Assembly (NCBI GenBank): GCA_034440575.1
Contig: JAOTOL010001602.1
Span: 854,501 to 918,500, forward strand
Reading direction: 5' to 3'
DNA length: 64,000 nucleotides
Origin: Imbricaverruca yamaguchii
Taxonomy: Eukaryota; Arthropoda; Thecostraca; Neoverrucidae
Below are positions 36,208 through 47,559 of the stretch, piece after piece; position 1 is the first letter of the stretch, and every line of letters starts with the position of its first letter. A program made the translations under genes and the position numbers. A model generated the notes under the pieces. That model searched no databases. It was given only the letters and a program-made list of their open reading frames with translations, and was not told the DNA's origin.

Positions 36208-36581
36208 GCGATGGAACACACGGAAGAGCCACCAACGCCATCTATGTGTGGCGTGCTGAAGTAGGCCGTGAAATTTGGAACTAGCACGGATTTGCAGATA
36301 TGTAAATGGAGTGAAAGCCATGGTTTGTGCGGATATCTTAAGAAGTAGACCTGGTTCAGCTTGCCCATGCTGCTTTTGCCATTTCTTGTCACAACTTTCG
36401 GAATAATGAGCTGAAAAGGCGAATTTGCGAAATCGCCGAAACCTTTGAGCGGGCGTCGCGGTCAAAAGTTTTCCGAAATTTGTAATTGTGATGGGCGCAT
36501 CGCGCTCAGCGCCAAAAAAGGCATAATCTAGGGGGCGACCTAGTGCTTTTTCGAGAAAAAACCGCAAATCGGGCCAGCCTA
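36208..36581 (-). repeat. Right long terminal inverted repeat
   Basis: Partner of 33018-33400. The outer end reads GGCCAGCCTA on the plus strand and is followed directly by the second TSD copy ATGTGGGC. Confidence 0.85.
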
Positions 36582-36589
36582 ATGTGGGC

Positions 36590-37867
36590 CATGGTTCAAC
36601 TCAGTAAACCGACCCGGTCCGGTCCAACCGTCATGCTTTTGAAACCTTAGTAACTCTTTATTCAATATAATATATATTACGATATGGAACGTCTTCATTA
36701 TATTACATTATTATATCTACATAATGTATTCATATTGTGCTTCCTATTTAGGTTATATAGACATTATTTTATTTGATGTTTGCTATTATAATACGTAATG
36801 GCATTATCAGTCCTGCTCATTGCAGCTCCTCGTGTCCTACTTTCTCGGATCATAATTAAACATGGGACTTGCTTTTCCACCTGAAGGAGACAATCACGCC
36901 GGACGTTTATATGATGGAAATACGTTACGTTTCACCACCGGTAGAAACACAATGCACTGTAAAAAAATGATTAGGACTTTTGCTGCTAATTGCATGTTAA
37001 ACGACTGCTTCCACCAACGCTGTTCGCCAGGGATGCCAATAACAAGCACCATTCAAGCAATGGCAAGCACCATATGTACTATTCGGCTGGAAGGGGCTAA
37101 TTCTAGTCTGCAGATGCTGGACTGCAGGAATGAGGATGCTTGATCATAGCAGCCATGGGTGTTACGTCCAGCAGTCCAGAATAATGCAACTGCTTATATC
37201 TAGCACTATTAGAGTTCGCTTTTTTTGCCGCGAGTTCGAACGCTCTATAGCTGCTCACAGTTGGCACCTGGGTAGTTAAAATGAGCAGCGTGAAAAAATG
37301 GCGGGAACATTAGCACCTTAGTGCTGCTTAACGAAACAACTGCGAACTTTTGGCCATATTTGTTTGGGATGCGATGTCGTGCGGATCGGTGCAGTCGTGC
37401 GGCAAGATTTCAGTGAAAAAGACAAGTCTCTCTGGGATCAAGAGAACCTCTGAATACAGTCACAAGCCAGTCATAATCTGTACAAGGTGGGTGTGTCTTC
37501 ATACCAAATGTATTTTCACATTGTATCAATCTAATCATGTCAGCATCTTGCCGACCTCGCTGCATACACCCTGAAATACGGGCGCTCGATGACTCATGCA
37601 GTTTATGCACCCTCAAGCTACAATAACTAACATACCTGAGCTTGACAACATATAATACTTGACATGCTTAGCAAGGCATATATGGTATTGCTCTTGGTCA
37701 AACAAACTTAATTATTATTTTATGGCATCATTATTCAGCTATGGACACTGAAATGATTAGTGGGATATGCCAGTTGCAGCTTATTTTGTGGGGCTAAGAA
37801 TTCATTTCTGAGATAATGGTTTTGGGCGTTGTATTGTGCCGCTCAGAATTTGTGGCGCATTTGTCTT
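36590..37867. other. Unassigned DNA
   Basis: AT-rich, no exon or recognised repeat. Confidence 0.4.
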
Positions 37868-38600
37868 AACATGCGCCCTGGAGGGGGGTGGCTAACTCCG
37901 CCCACCCCTCCGGTTTTTCGTAGATAACTCCAGATTTTACGGGACGACCGGACGATATACGTCATTGTTTGTGTACCTGCTAATAAATGACCGGCACGTT
38001 GTTTAAAGTACGAAAAATGGAAATCGACCGAAAAGTTTTCGAGTTAGGGGTCGCTAAAGTCAAAAACGTTTCTCAACGCCACACCACAAATATCGGCGCT
38101 GATGCGCTTCCCGTATATTGGCAAAAAGGAAGTGTTCTTCGCAAAACTAGCGACTTGTTTCATGTACATTGTCATGCTACATTGCTTCAAAGTCATGTCA
38201 AGTCACCAAGGTCAAGTCAGGTCAAGTTCATGACAGGTGAACACACGCCCTGGGGGGGGATGGGGAAGTCCGCCAACCCCTCCGATTTTTCGTACATGAC
38301 ACCATATTGTGCCGGCAGATATACGCGACATTTTTGGCGTACCTGCTTAGAAATGACCAGCGCATTGTTAAAAGGAAGAAAAATGAAAATCGGCCGAAAC
38401 GTTTTCAAGTTAGGGGCCGTTAAAGTAAAAGCAATTCGCAGTACCAGACCACAAAAATCGGCGCTGGTGCGCTTCCCGTATATTGGCAAAGGGAAAGTGT
38501 TCTTGACAACACTAGCGACTTGGTTCATGCATATTGTCATGCTATATAATTTAAAAGTGATGTTAGGTCGCCAAGGTCAAGTTCATGACAGGCTAATGGA
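37868..38600 (+). repeat. Tandem duplication of a 365-bp dispersed repeat
   Basis: Two diverged copies (about 37868-38230 and 38231-38600) share CCTCCGGTTTTTCGTA, GATATACG, AATGGAAATCGACCGAAA, CGCTTCCCGTATATTGGCAA and GACTTG..TTCATG. A 214-codon open frame across both is not supported as a gene, because the copies would use different frames. A further related piece (GGGGGGCGGCCGAATCCGCC) is at 39139. Confidence 0.75.
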
Positions 38601-39469
38601 ACCAAACTTGGTCAACTGGAAAGTGTCATAAATGCAAATGACTGTCATGCGATTGATGTCACTTTACATGTTACTCCCTACACATGCAGAAATCTGCTGT
38701 TTGTCATTGTATGCCTAAGCGTTTCCATACTTTATTCATGTATTTCACTCCTTTCTTTGCGAAACCGATTGTGCTGACCCACCCAACGCAGCAGTCGGAT
38801 TGGGAGCCCGGTTCCGGTAACTGGAGCAGGTAATGACCTAATAAAGTGCTCCTATATAGGTGACCTGAGGGCAAATGGCGGATCTGACATCTGTACTGCA
38901 TCATTAGTAATATCTAAAACATCATTTATGCCAATTTGGAGCATTCAAACACAATCAGAGCAATCCATAACAATGACAAGCCAAGCCACGTAAAACCATA
39001 AATTTGTTGCTATTTTGACCTTATTTGACCTTGTAGATATTGACCTAAGGTCAGAAAATTTGCACACAATAGAGTTCGCTACCGTGCCCATCCACCCTAC
39101 GAATTTAGTTGCTCTAGCCTTCATAGGACCTGAAATCTTGGGGGGCGGCCGAATCCGCCCCCCTCCAGTGCGCGTTATTTTCAGAGGCTCTCCAGGCGCG
39201 TGTTAAAACGTGTTTTTGGGTGGATTTTGTTAATAAGATGTTTATGAAGGTGAGTTAAGATGATAGGACCGATTACTTTCTTTGCAAATGCTTAATTTTC
39301 AGGTGGTGAGCAAAATTATGTCAGAAAGTTGCTTTGAGTGCAGTGCTTTAACATAGCATAAAAGGGTGATTATTTAAATCGGAGCATATACTAACGTAAC
39401 TTAGCACAACCTATATTTTGATGAAAAAATAATGTAGAGCATGTTATTTTCTTAAAATTATCACAATTG

Positions 39470-39690
39470 AAAATAAACCTAACCCAGCCTAACCTAACCT
39501 AAACCTAACCTAACCTAAAATACTTTTGAAGACAAGATATCCAATAAATACATTGAGCATATTTGGGGAAAACTGTTCGGTATTATCATGCTTTCAGGTA
39601 GCAAGAAGAAAACAACTCGCATTTGCCTCCATCAAGCCAGCAAATGGGATAGGTTTGGTCAGGTTACGTTAGTTTTGGTTTTTTAGTTGG
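39470..39690. repeat. AACCT-rich tract
   Basis: CCTAACCTAACCTAAACC and variants at 39478-39520 within an AT-rich repeat related to 7830-9570. Similar clusters occur at 43220-43410. Confidence 0.65.
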
Positions 39691-41319
39691 ACTATGAAAA
39701 ATAAAAATGGAAAGCAAATTCACACAATTTTTTTTATCTCATTTGTACCGAAAATAAATGGTCCCATCATCTTAGTCACCTTCCTGACCATGGTATTCTG
39801 AGAAGAAACCCCCAAAATCAAAAAGCACTCTTTAGGACAATAATACCGAATTTATTAGCTGAAAAAAATATCCAGAACTTATATGATCACCACCTATTGT
39901 TGCTACCAGATAGTTCTATAGGCCTACCCTAGATGGGCCACCATGGCTATATATAAATTTGGATTTCGTTGGTTTATTTAAAATGATGTGGCCATTGGAT
40001 CAGCTCTTTACATCCCCATTTGTTTATGACTGGCACTGTGCCATGGAAGACAGAACTTTGACAAATGTAGAGCTTGCATAGCAAATGAAAGACATTGTCT
40101 GGGTTTGTGGGTTGGTTTCTTTGGTATTATTGTCATTTAAGGTGTGCATGAGAAATGTTTTACACACATTTTCCTCCATGAAGCAAACAACTGAGTTAGG
40201 CTACATCAGTTCATAAGCTTTTTAGTTGCAAAATGTCAAATTTAAATAAAGAGCAATGTTTGTTTTTAACATTTTTAACGGAGGATGGGTTAGATGAAGT
40301 TAGGTTAGCGAAGGTTAAGGTATAATACTTTTTTTTAGTTGGAAAAATGTGAGAACAATTATCTTGTTTGATTTTTTGCGCTTTTTGTGTTTGGGGTGGG
40401 GAATGTGGCTTCTTGAAAGGGAGGCTAAGCTATGCTTTGTTATGTTATATTCTTTTGTTTCAAGTTATTTTTCATGACATTATCAAAATGAAAGCCTCTT
40501 ACGCTATCCCACTCAAGGCCATTATTTTAGTGTTATTGTGCTTGCCACCTGAAAAAGGGCAAATTTGTGCTCTCAGGTAGTTTGTGAATAATTGGCATTT
40601 CTTTTTCCAATGCAATGTGTATGACATAAAGACATAAAAACACTGTTCCTTTGATCAGTGCAACTATGACCCACAAGGTCATAAGGTCACCACAAGGTCA
40701 CCCACAAGGTTCTTGGATGCACTCTAGACACTCAACCAGTTGCCCACCAAATCCGTCGATCAGCCCTCTCTGGAATACTGAAAAGCAAGCCCTCTATTCT
40801 TATGATTGTCTATGTTGTTTTTTAAGATGTTCAACGTGCTGCTACTGGCAATGGTTTCTGGCAGATGGTTCCAGTGTTCTATTACCATGTTGTTGAAGAA
40901 AGATTGTCTTAATCTTGTCCTGCTGTGGTTAACTTTAATTTTGGTGTGATGACCTCTACTTGCAGCATTTCTGTCAATTCAAACATTTCTCCGAGAGATC
41001 CATTCTCCAGACCATGGACAAATTTAAAGACCTTGTTGAGATCTGACTACGAAACCTGTCGGTTGGTGCCTGTTATACTGCCATCAGGTCATAATGTGAC
41101 ATGGACATTAGGTGTTCAAGGTCATTGGATCTGTGGTCACGAATTTATTTCTGGCTAAAACTGTATCCCTAAATGTGCTAAACAGCTGAACTCAATGCTA
41201 TTGTGTTCGTCATATCGAGACGGTTACAGTGATACATGGGATGACCACGATGGGTCAAGTCATGTGACGTCACCTGAGGTCAGGTCACCGATACAATTAC
41301 AGGTGCCTATTGACATATA

Positions 41320-41525
41320 CATATACCTATCGATAGAACAACACGACACCAGCGCACAAACATATCACGTCAACACTTTGGCATGTTTGACGACCTTGTG
41401 TTCTTGTACTGATTGCATGATTATACGGAAAATGGTAGGTGGTAGGATGGTAGGTACGGAAGATATTGAAATATTCCTATCGATAGAATACGACACCAGC
41501 GCACCAACATATCACTCCAACACCT
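41320..41525 (+). repeat. 140-bp-spaced duplication with CCTATCGATAG
   Basis: CCTATCGATAGAACAACACG at 41326 and CCTATCGATAGAATACGAC at 41466 begin two similar segments of about 60 bp (ACCAGCGCACAAACATATCAC versus ACCAGCGCACCAACATATCAC). It lies downstream of the FTDG pseudogene in the sequence that interrupts the LINE. Confidence 0.8.
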
Positions 41526-41539
41526 TGAAATGCTTGCCA

Positions 41540-42073
41540 GTCTTCTGTTCTGAGAGGACGTGGATCCGCATTATTTTCTGACTCACAGAGCAGAACCTGT
41601 GGTGCTCTCTTGTTCCCTTGATCGTCACGGCTGTGGTGAAGCGGCCATTCAGCTCCTGCTCAGCCTTCTGCACTTCCTCTTTTGTGACATAGAAAGAAGG
41701 AAAAAAACTTCATCTTTGTCACAAGCTGCCCGGCGAGAAATCGGTACATGTCCTCTGGTGTGTGGATTTGATCTTTTACCGGGCGCCGCAGGCTCCCGAG
41801 GTACGTGGCGCGTTTCATGGTGCCGCCTATACCATCGTACGCTCCCTTCCCGTGGGACGTGGCGAAAAGGTGTCACTCACATGTCACACCGGGGAAGTCG
41901 ATGTCATGATAGCACACATTCGCGAAGCTGTACTTGTTTTTGTATTGCGCAGCGCATCCGTCCGTGAAGTAATGAATTTTCATGAGCCCGGGAACCTCTT
42001 CCTCCATTGCTGGAACCTCTAACACTTTCTTTTTATGCCGTTTATACGGGTGACAGCAGAAATGAGCAGGCAT
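41540..42073 (-). pseudogene. Decayed ORF of a repetitive family (FTDGCAAQYKN)
   Basis: Minus-strand frame reads KIHYFTDGCAAQYKNKYSF then CYHDIDFPGVTCE, a TGA stop where the family pattern I remember has Trp, then HLFATSHGKGAYDGIGGTM and IHTPEDMYRF. After a frameshift it continues FYVTKEEVQKAEQELNGRF. The FxDGxAxQYKN...FATSHGKGxxDGxGGT signature is one I know from multi-copy uncharacterised proteins in arthropods and other invertebrates; its Asp-rich blocks suggest a nuclease-type fold such as a transposase. That function is inference. One stop and at least one frameshift make this copy dead. Confidence 0.6.
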
Positions 42074-43085
42074 CGTTCCTGTCTTCGAAACAAAGGACGT
42101 CTATCGACACTGTCGACAAGTCAGCTGACGATCCTCACACGGCATCACTGCTCTTCCCACTGACAAGTGATTACTGGTGGTGCGATGCCTCTGTCAAAAA
42201 TCCGTTGTTTGCGTCTCCGGCGTCAGCAGCGCATGCTATTGGTCACTGGCCAGACCCCATGTTTGTCGAATGTAGACGCCGACCTATGGAGGGGAAGAGA
42301 CCAGAGCGCTCCCCTTCGGCGACGGCGCACTCCGCAGTGTTATTGGCATTGGACTTCATATGCCTTCATATGCTGCCTAACTGCATGCATGATATTGCAC
42401 TTATCAAAATTAAATTTCATGTGCCATTCTTCGGACAACTTCACAAGTTCGTCCAAGTCTTTTTGTAGCGAGACATGCTCATTGTAACCTGTTATTACCC
42501 TAGAGTCCTTCAAATCATCCGCAAATTTCAAAACCTTACTGTTCAAGCCACTTTAAATGTTATTTATAAATATAATGAACAGTAGTGGCCCAGTACTGAC
42601 CTCTGGGGGACTCCACTATGAACATTTTGCCATGACGACTCTGTACCATTTTGCATCACACTTTGCTGGCTATCTGAAAGCCACAACTCTATCCATTTCA
42701 GGATGCTACTTGCAATACCATGGACCTGAAGCTGCATCATTGACCGCTTACAGATAGCCAGCAGTTAGGCCTTTGACCTAACTGTCAAAGGCCTTACTAA
42801 AGTCAAGTTATGCTTCCGATTTCCCTGATCAAATTGTTCTGTAGCGAAGTTCAAAAAGTCCAAGAGATTTGCGATGCACGATCGCCCTTTTCTAAACCCA
42901 TGCTGAGTATCTTGAATCTATCTGTTTCCTTTCAGATAGCTATTACATCCTTGATAACTGATTCCAGAACCTTACAGACGTTGGATGTGAGACTTACTGG
43001 CCTCTAGTTTTCAACTTGCCATCTTTCTCCTTTCTTGAAAATAGGAACTACATTTGCCCTTTTCCAATCTGTTGGAATTTTGTTA

Positions 43086-44741
43086 GCATGATGTGGCCAA
43101 TAATTTTTTCTGCAAATCCTTACTTCTCAACTGGCAGGAAAGTAACACAAACAAATTTGCTTGGCTATGGTAGTACAGCTTAAAATAATGTTAAAGAAGA
43201 GAAAAAAACAACCGAACCGAAGCTAACCTAGCCTAACCTCCCAGGTAATGAAATAGTTTATTTTCGGTGGAAAATCCCCCAAAACACATTTCTCAAATTT
43301 TTATAAACTTCTAAAACCTAACTGAACCTAAACAAACCTCGAATAACTCCAACCTAAAAACCTAAAAGTCATAATCTAAATGCCCAACCTAACCTAAAAG
43401 CTAACCTAAAAACCTTGCCTAAATTCCAAGAATAAATTTGGATTAAGTTGCATGAGTTAATGGCACATTACTGTTGCCGTTATTAAAGAACAGCAACCCT
43501 CATATGCATTTTACTGTCATATTGGGATCAAAATGAAAACGATGTCATTCGCAGAAGGGTAAGTTTGTGCTTTAATTGTTTTATGGATTCTTGGAATCTA
43601 TTTTTTCGGTGCAGTGTTTATGAATGCTACTAAGATGATGGAGGCCACTCATTTTCTGTGCAAATGCTTACCTTTCAATTCGTGTGCAAAATAACACCAA
43701 AATGGCCTTTGAGCTGTATAGAATATAATAATATAGCAAAGCATTCCACAGTAATTCCCACTTTAAGCATGAAGCCCTATGGTTTGTACCTCCCCCACAC
43801 CCAATGCATTTTGCCTCGCTCATTTCCTCCATGCATTATGCCCTAACGACTTTCAGAAGTACACGCCCTTGCTAGGTAGATACTGATGACTTTATATTTT
43901 TAACGCTACATCATCAGGCTAAATCACAGCGTGGCGCGCATCTCATCGTTTATAATAATAGTACAGAAACACGAACATAGTGCACATGTTGTGTATTTAA
44001 TAACATGATCAATTACAGCCCATTGTTCATGTCGAATAAACAAACTTGATACTACCAAGAACCATTGAAGATAGTCCGTTAGTGCAAGGCAATCGAAATC
44101 GTGTACCTGGTTCAGTATTCAGTATAAAAAACGCTAGCGAAAGTTGGGCTGTGTGGGCGAAGCGGGGCATCTCCTGCAGGTAGGCATATTGATCTATGAA
44201 CACTCGAATGTGTTTATCTCTGTGTGTGTAAGGGGGTTATGATGTAGAGTTCACTTAGGAAAAGCTGAGACTGACTTAGCTATTTACTGGCAGCTGATAG
44301 CAATGTCGCCCCTTCGGCCAAGTTCCCTCATGGCAATTCCTGGATCCCCTGGTCATTGGAGTGTTATGGGTGGTGAAGGTGCCAATTCAGGGGTAGAATC
44401 GAATATTTCTATGGGTGGTGAAGGTGTTGAATCGGGGAACCTAACCGGAAATTGCGTTGAGCAGGGGATGGGACAGGGGCAGATACCGGGGAAGGGGTGG
44501 GAGACTGGGGGAAGGTGCCTTCCTGTGAAAAGGTGGCGCCCCTTTGAACCACATCCTTCCATTTATTATTTACGATTTTGAATCCCAATAGGTATCTTAA
44601 TCGCCAAAGAAGAAGTGCCAACAAGCCTTAAAATTCATCCATGCTCGAAAATCGTCACATTGCAATACACATATCCCCACTTTATCACGTGCGCAAACAA
44701 TTTACTCCTTTCTTTATTATCAACCCTTTATATTAAATCCT
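43086..44741. other. AT-rich repeat remnant and unassigned DNA
   Basis: 43086-43630 belongs to the AACCT-rich dispersed repeat family (compare 39270 and 9300). The remainder shows only a GGTGAAGGTG duplication at 44370-44430. Confidence 0.45.
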
Positions 44742-44848
44742 TGCGGTGAGATCCACACACACCGTCTTCGGGGGGGGGCTTCTTATATACTCATCTCTAA
44801 TTTCCAAACTAAGCGTTGCAAGGAAGCGAAATTAATAGCGTCATCTTG
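44742..44848 (+). mobile_element. TTAA-element family 1, 5'-end fragment
   Basis: About 107 bp: GAGATCCACACACACCGTC, a G run, TAATTTCCAAACTAAGCGTT and GCGTCATCTTG. Only the left end of the element is kept. It is followed within 90 bp by full copy G in opposite orientation. Confidence 0.65.
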
Positions 44849-44937
44849 TAGCTTGTGGTTTGGATCAGCCTCAGGAAAAGCATGGCATGTTTATTTATGT
44901 ATTTGACAGTTTTAGAACATTTTTATATTAACCCGTC

Positions 44938-45747
44938 CCGTCTCGGGGGGTCTTCAACTGCCCCCTCAGGTTGTACGCAGATAGCGGACGAACAGCGCGC
45001 GGCAGCGCGCCCAAATTTGGCATACCTTTTCCCACATCAATTTGACATGCTGATTCAAATTTTTTAGGTCAGGTCATCTAGGGTCAACGGGTTAGTCAAG
45101 GTCAAGTGAGGTCACCTCCAAAAAAGTTCAACCAGTCGTCGCGCTTTAACGGATACAGATATTTTAATGAAGCTTTCAGCGTTTGCTTATCATTACGGAT
45201 GCAACAAAACTTACGAGTTGAATTTTTATCGTTTTTTCGTTTTTGACTACATGTAAATTTTGCGTATTTGCCATATTGCAGTTCAAACACAGGATTTTGG
45301 CTAAAGTAAGCATTATTTATTAGGGCAAGTTGACTTCCAACAACGTTTAACGGTTTGCTCTACCATTGGAAAATTAAAGAAAACTTGAAAACTAAGCATT
45401 TGAAATTAATTTTTAAAAAAATATATTTTTGGAAGCCAAAAAAGAAGTATAGCCCTGATCGATTTCGCTGTCCTTTTCTCATTCCAAATATATTTTGTTT
45501 TTTCATATATCCCCCAAAATGAACTCCCCAGAGTAAAAAAAAACTTAACGCAAATCGTGAAAATCTAGACCCCCTGGTGACGTCACTTTTGTGTAATTTT
45601 TTTTTCGTGGGTGGACCCGGACCCTACTCGTCGAGCGCTTTCCGATAACACCTCTTTCGTTTTCGTGCGATGCTTAGTTTGGATTTTAGAGGGGGTCTTC
45701 AACCGCCCCCCCCGAGACGGGGTGGGAGGATTTGACAGGAGACTTAA
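44938..45747 (-). mobile_element. TTAA-element family 1, full-length copy G
   Basis: 810 bp with TTAA at both ends (44938-44941 and 45744-45747). Left end TTAACCCGTCCCGTCTCGGG, right end CCCCGAGACGGGGTGGGAGG. Carries AGGTCA-AGTG-AGGTCA at 45099-45114 and the TGACGTCAC palindrome near 45580. Confidence 0.8.
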
Positions 45748-45759
45748 TTTTGAAAGGGT

Positions 45760-46610
45760 TAATGGTCTGTGGAACTTAATTTTTTGCGGCCTGTTGCTAT
45801 ACTTGGATTAAAACTATTTGATGATGTAGACGGAAGGAAATAATTCAAGTTTTCCTTTTCACAAGGCATGCACAACTTTTGGAGCAAAGTTTTGATTTTG
45901 CCAAAGGCATCCAGTTCATCGGGGGCAATCTAGCGTGTGATCTGACACCCGACAACATGGGTGACTAATTATGTCATCTACTGCAACATATAATGTGAGT
46001 TAACTTGCAACTAAACATGGTTTGTTTGCATGTGAATCTAAGGGACATTCGTTCAACTACAAATCCGTTGGAACTGAGTCTTTTTGGCCGACCGTTGAAA
46101 TGTTGGGATTGAAGATAATTGTCAAGAAATATAGAAAAAATATCTTACACGACGCGAAGAAGCAAGTCACAAAACGTTCGGAGGAACGCTTTGATCTTGC
46201 CCTAGGCACCTATGTCACACTGGGTCAAAATAGTAATGGCCTGACCTTCGACAACATTAGTCGTGCATGATGCCATGCTGTATAGCACATGGTGTAAGTC
46301 AGCTTGAAACCAAATATGGCGATGTGTCCATTGGACAGATTTGGAAAGTTCATGTCATTGACAACGTGTCGACATATTGTTTTTCCCTAACCTTTGCCAC
46401 ATTAGGATTCAAAATATTCAATAATGGATATGGAATGAAAGAGTTGGCGCGGCGCGAAAGAGCATGAAGCCATAATCCTGGCCTGTCGTATGATCTGTGC
46501 GTTTGGTACCGCTCTATAAGAAGATGTTTCGAAACGTGAGTAGCGCTTTCATGGTCAGTTTGAAGCAAAACTAGTTTATTGACTCTCTTATACCCAAACG
46601 TTTAACCCGC
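45760..46610. repeat. Degenerate tandem repeat, period about 270-290 bp
   Basis: Three loosely similar units can be lined up on GTGAGTTAACTTGCAACTAAACATGG (45998), GTGTAAGTCAGCTTGAAACCAAATATGG (46290) and TCATGGTCAGTTTGAAGCAAAACTAG (46550), each preceded by CATATTG/GTTGCTA...TTGGATT-like and ATGTCATC-like blocks. No coding capacity. Confidence 0.45.
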
Positions 46611-47459
46611 TCATCGGTATGATTATGCACATTCAAGCTTGGTTTTTTGTGCCACACTAGGCCTAAATAATGCATGGGTGATAGGTTTTTATCGTGTGTT
46701 AGAACCCATGCATAACTTCACAATGACGATGCGGATTACTATTTTCAGACGATACCTCGAAAGCAAACCATCTGCCTTTGGGGGAGTCTACATGCCACAC
46801 TATTTGATGGTGTCAACGAGAACACTATACCGATGTTCCTCACAACTAACAATCCGGTTGTTGCTGGAGATGTGGTGCTGGTGACCGCTGCTGAGGAAAT
46901 CAACGTTCTATTTGGTCATGCTACTGTGCCATCTATTGTGTCATAATATTACTCATTCCTTGCTGAACCTGCGATTCACTGCGAAGTTCAACGCGTTTTT
47001 GCACTACGTGCAACGGTGCAACGTATGCAGCAACGATGATGCGCCGGTGCTCCAGAAAGTGCTAAAGTTCAGGCAGTAAAAGACTGAAGGGTTTCTGGTG
47101 CACCGGATTGAATAGTAGGCCGGATTGAGGAAAAATTAATCGTGATAAGCTTTGTTGGTTTAACTACTTTTTATATCAGCTGACTTGGGTATTCACTTCA
47201 ATAAATTGCATCCATGGAACTCGCTGGTTTCTCTTCGGAATGTTTCGACGGAGTGAAGCTATGCGCAATATAGGGGGTAAAAACAGGTACATGATTGACG
47301 ATGCTAAACAGTAGTCCACCTGCAGTCTGTACCATACCGTGAATCAAAGTCTTCACTGGTCTGTATCAGGTTCGCAGTCTGAACTACCGCACTAATGAAA
47401 CCTAAAGCTAAATTGGTATAAAACTAGCTGTTGAAGAAAAAAAAACTTGGAACCATCAC

Positions 47460-47466
47460 ACACACA

Positions 47467-47503
<37 letters not shown>
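47460..47503. repeat. (CA)n(TA)n microsatellite
   Basis: A short CA run followed by about 32 bp of TA repeats. Confidence 0.95.
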
Positions 47504-47504
<1 letters not shown>

Positions 47505-47559
47505 CAAAACGATTGATAAAATTGTACGGTTAGTAACATACGAGTGTTGGTGGCTTCCT

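Larger units (their letters stand above)
33018..36581 (-). mobile_element. 3.56 kb TIR DNA transposon with 8-bp TSD
   Basis: Both ends carry long, similar inverted repeats (33018-33400 and 36208-36581) that begin TAGGCTGG and share long blocks such as TTTTGACCGCGACGCCCGC and CTCAAAGGTTTCGGCGATTT. The element is flanked on both sides by the perfect 8-bp direct repeat ATGTGGGC (33010-33017 and 36582-36589), a target-site duplication. An 8-bp duplication with TAGG termini fits hAT-type elements best, but the inverted repeats are far longer than usual for hAT and no hAT transposase is visible. The GC-rich interior holds two broken minus-strand ORF regions. The right end also holds a GGGGGGCAAA-rich repeat at 36045-36180. 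Confidence 0.85.
40640..43085 (-). mobile_element. CR1-like LINE fragment 1, interrupted
   Basis: Two pieces in the same orientation: 3' end at 40640-41040 and RT C-terminal part at 42355-43085. Both match fragment 2 (55640-57100) block by block, for example TGGACAAATTTAAAGACCTT, TTCATATGCTGCCTA and CCTTTTCCAATCTGTTGGAAT. The RT part reads LKFADDLKDSRVITGYNEH and LDELVKLSEEWHMKFNFDK on the minus strand; FADD is kept. Between the pieces about 1.3 kb of foreign sequence replaces roughly 360 bp. The 5' end is truncated at about 43085. Confidence 0.8.

Noticed and set aside
37987..38631. 214-codon open frame
   Set aside because: It spans two copies of a dispersed repeat that are read in different frames; no domain or codon bias.
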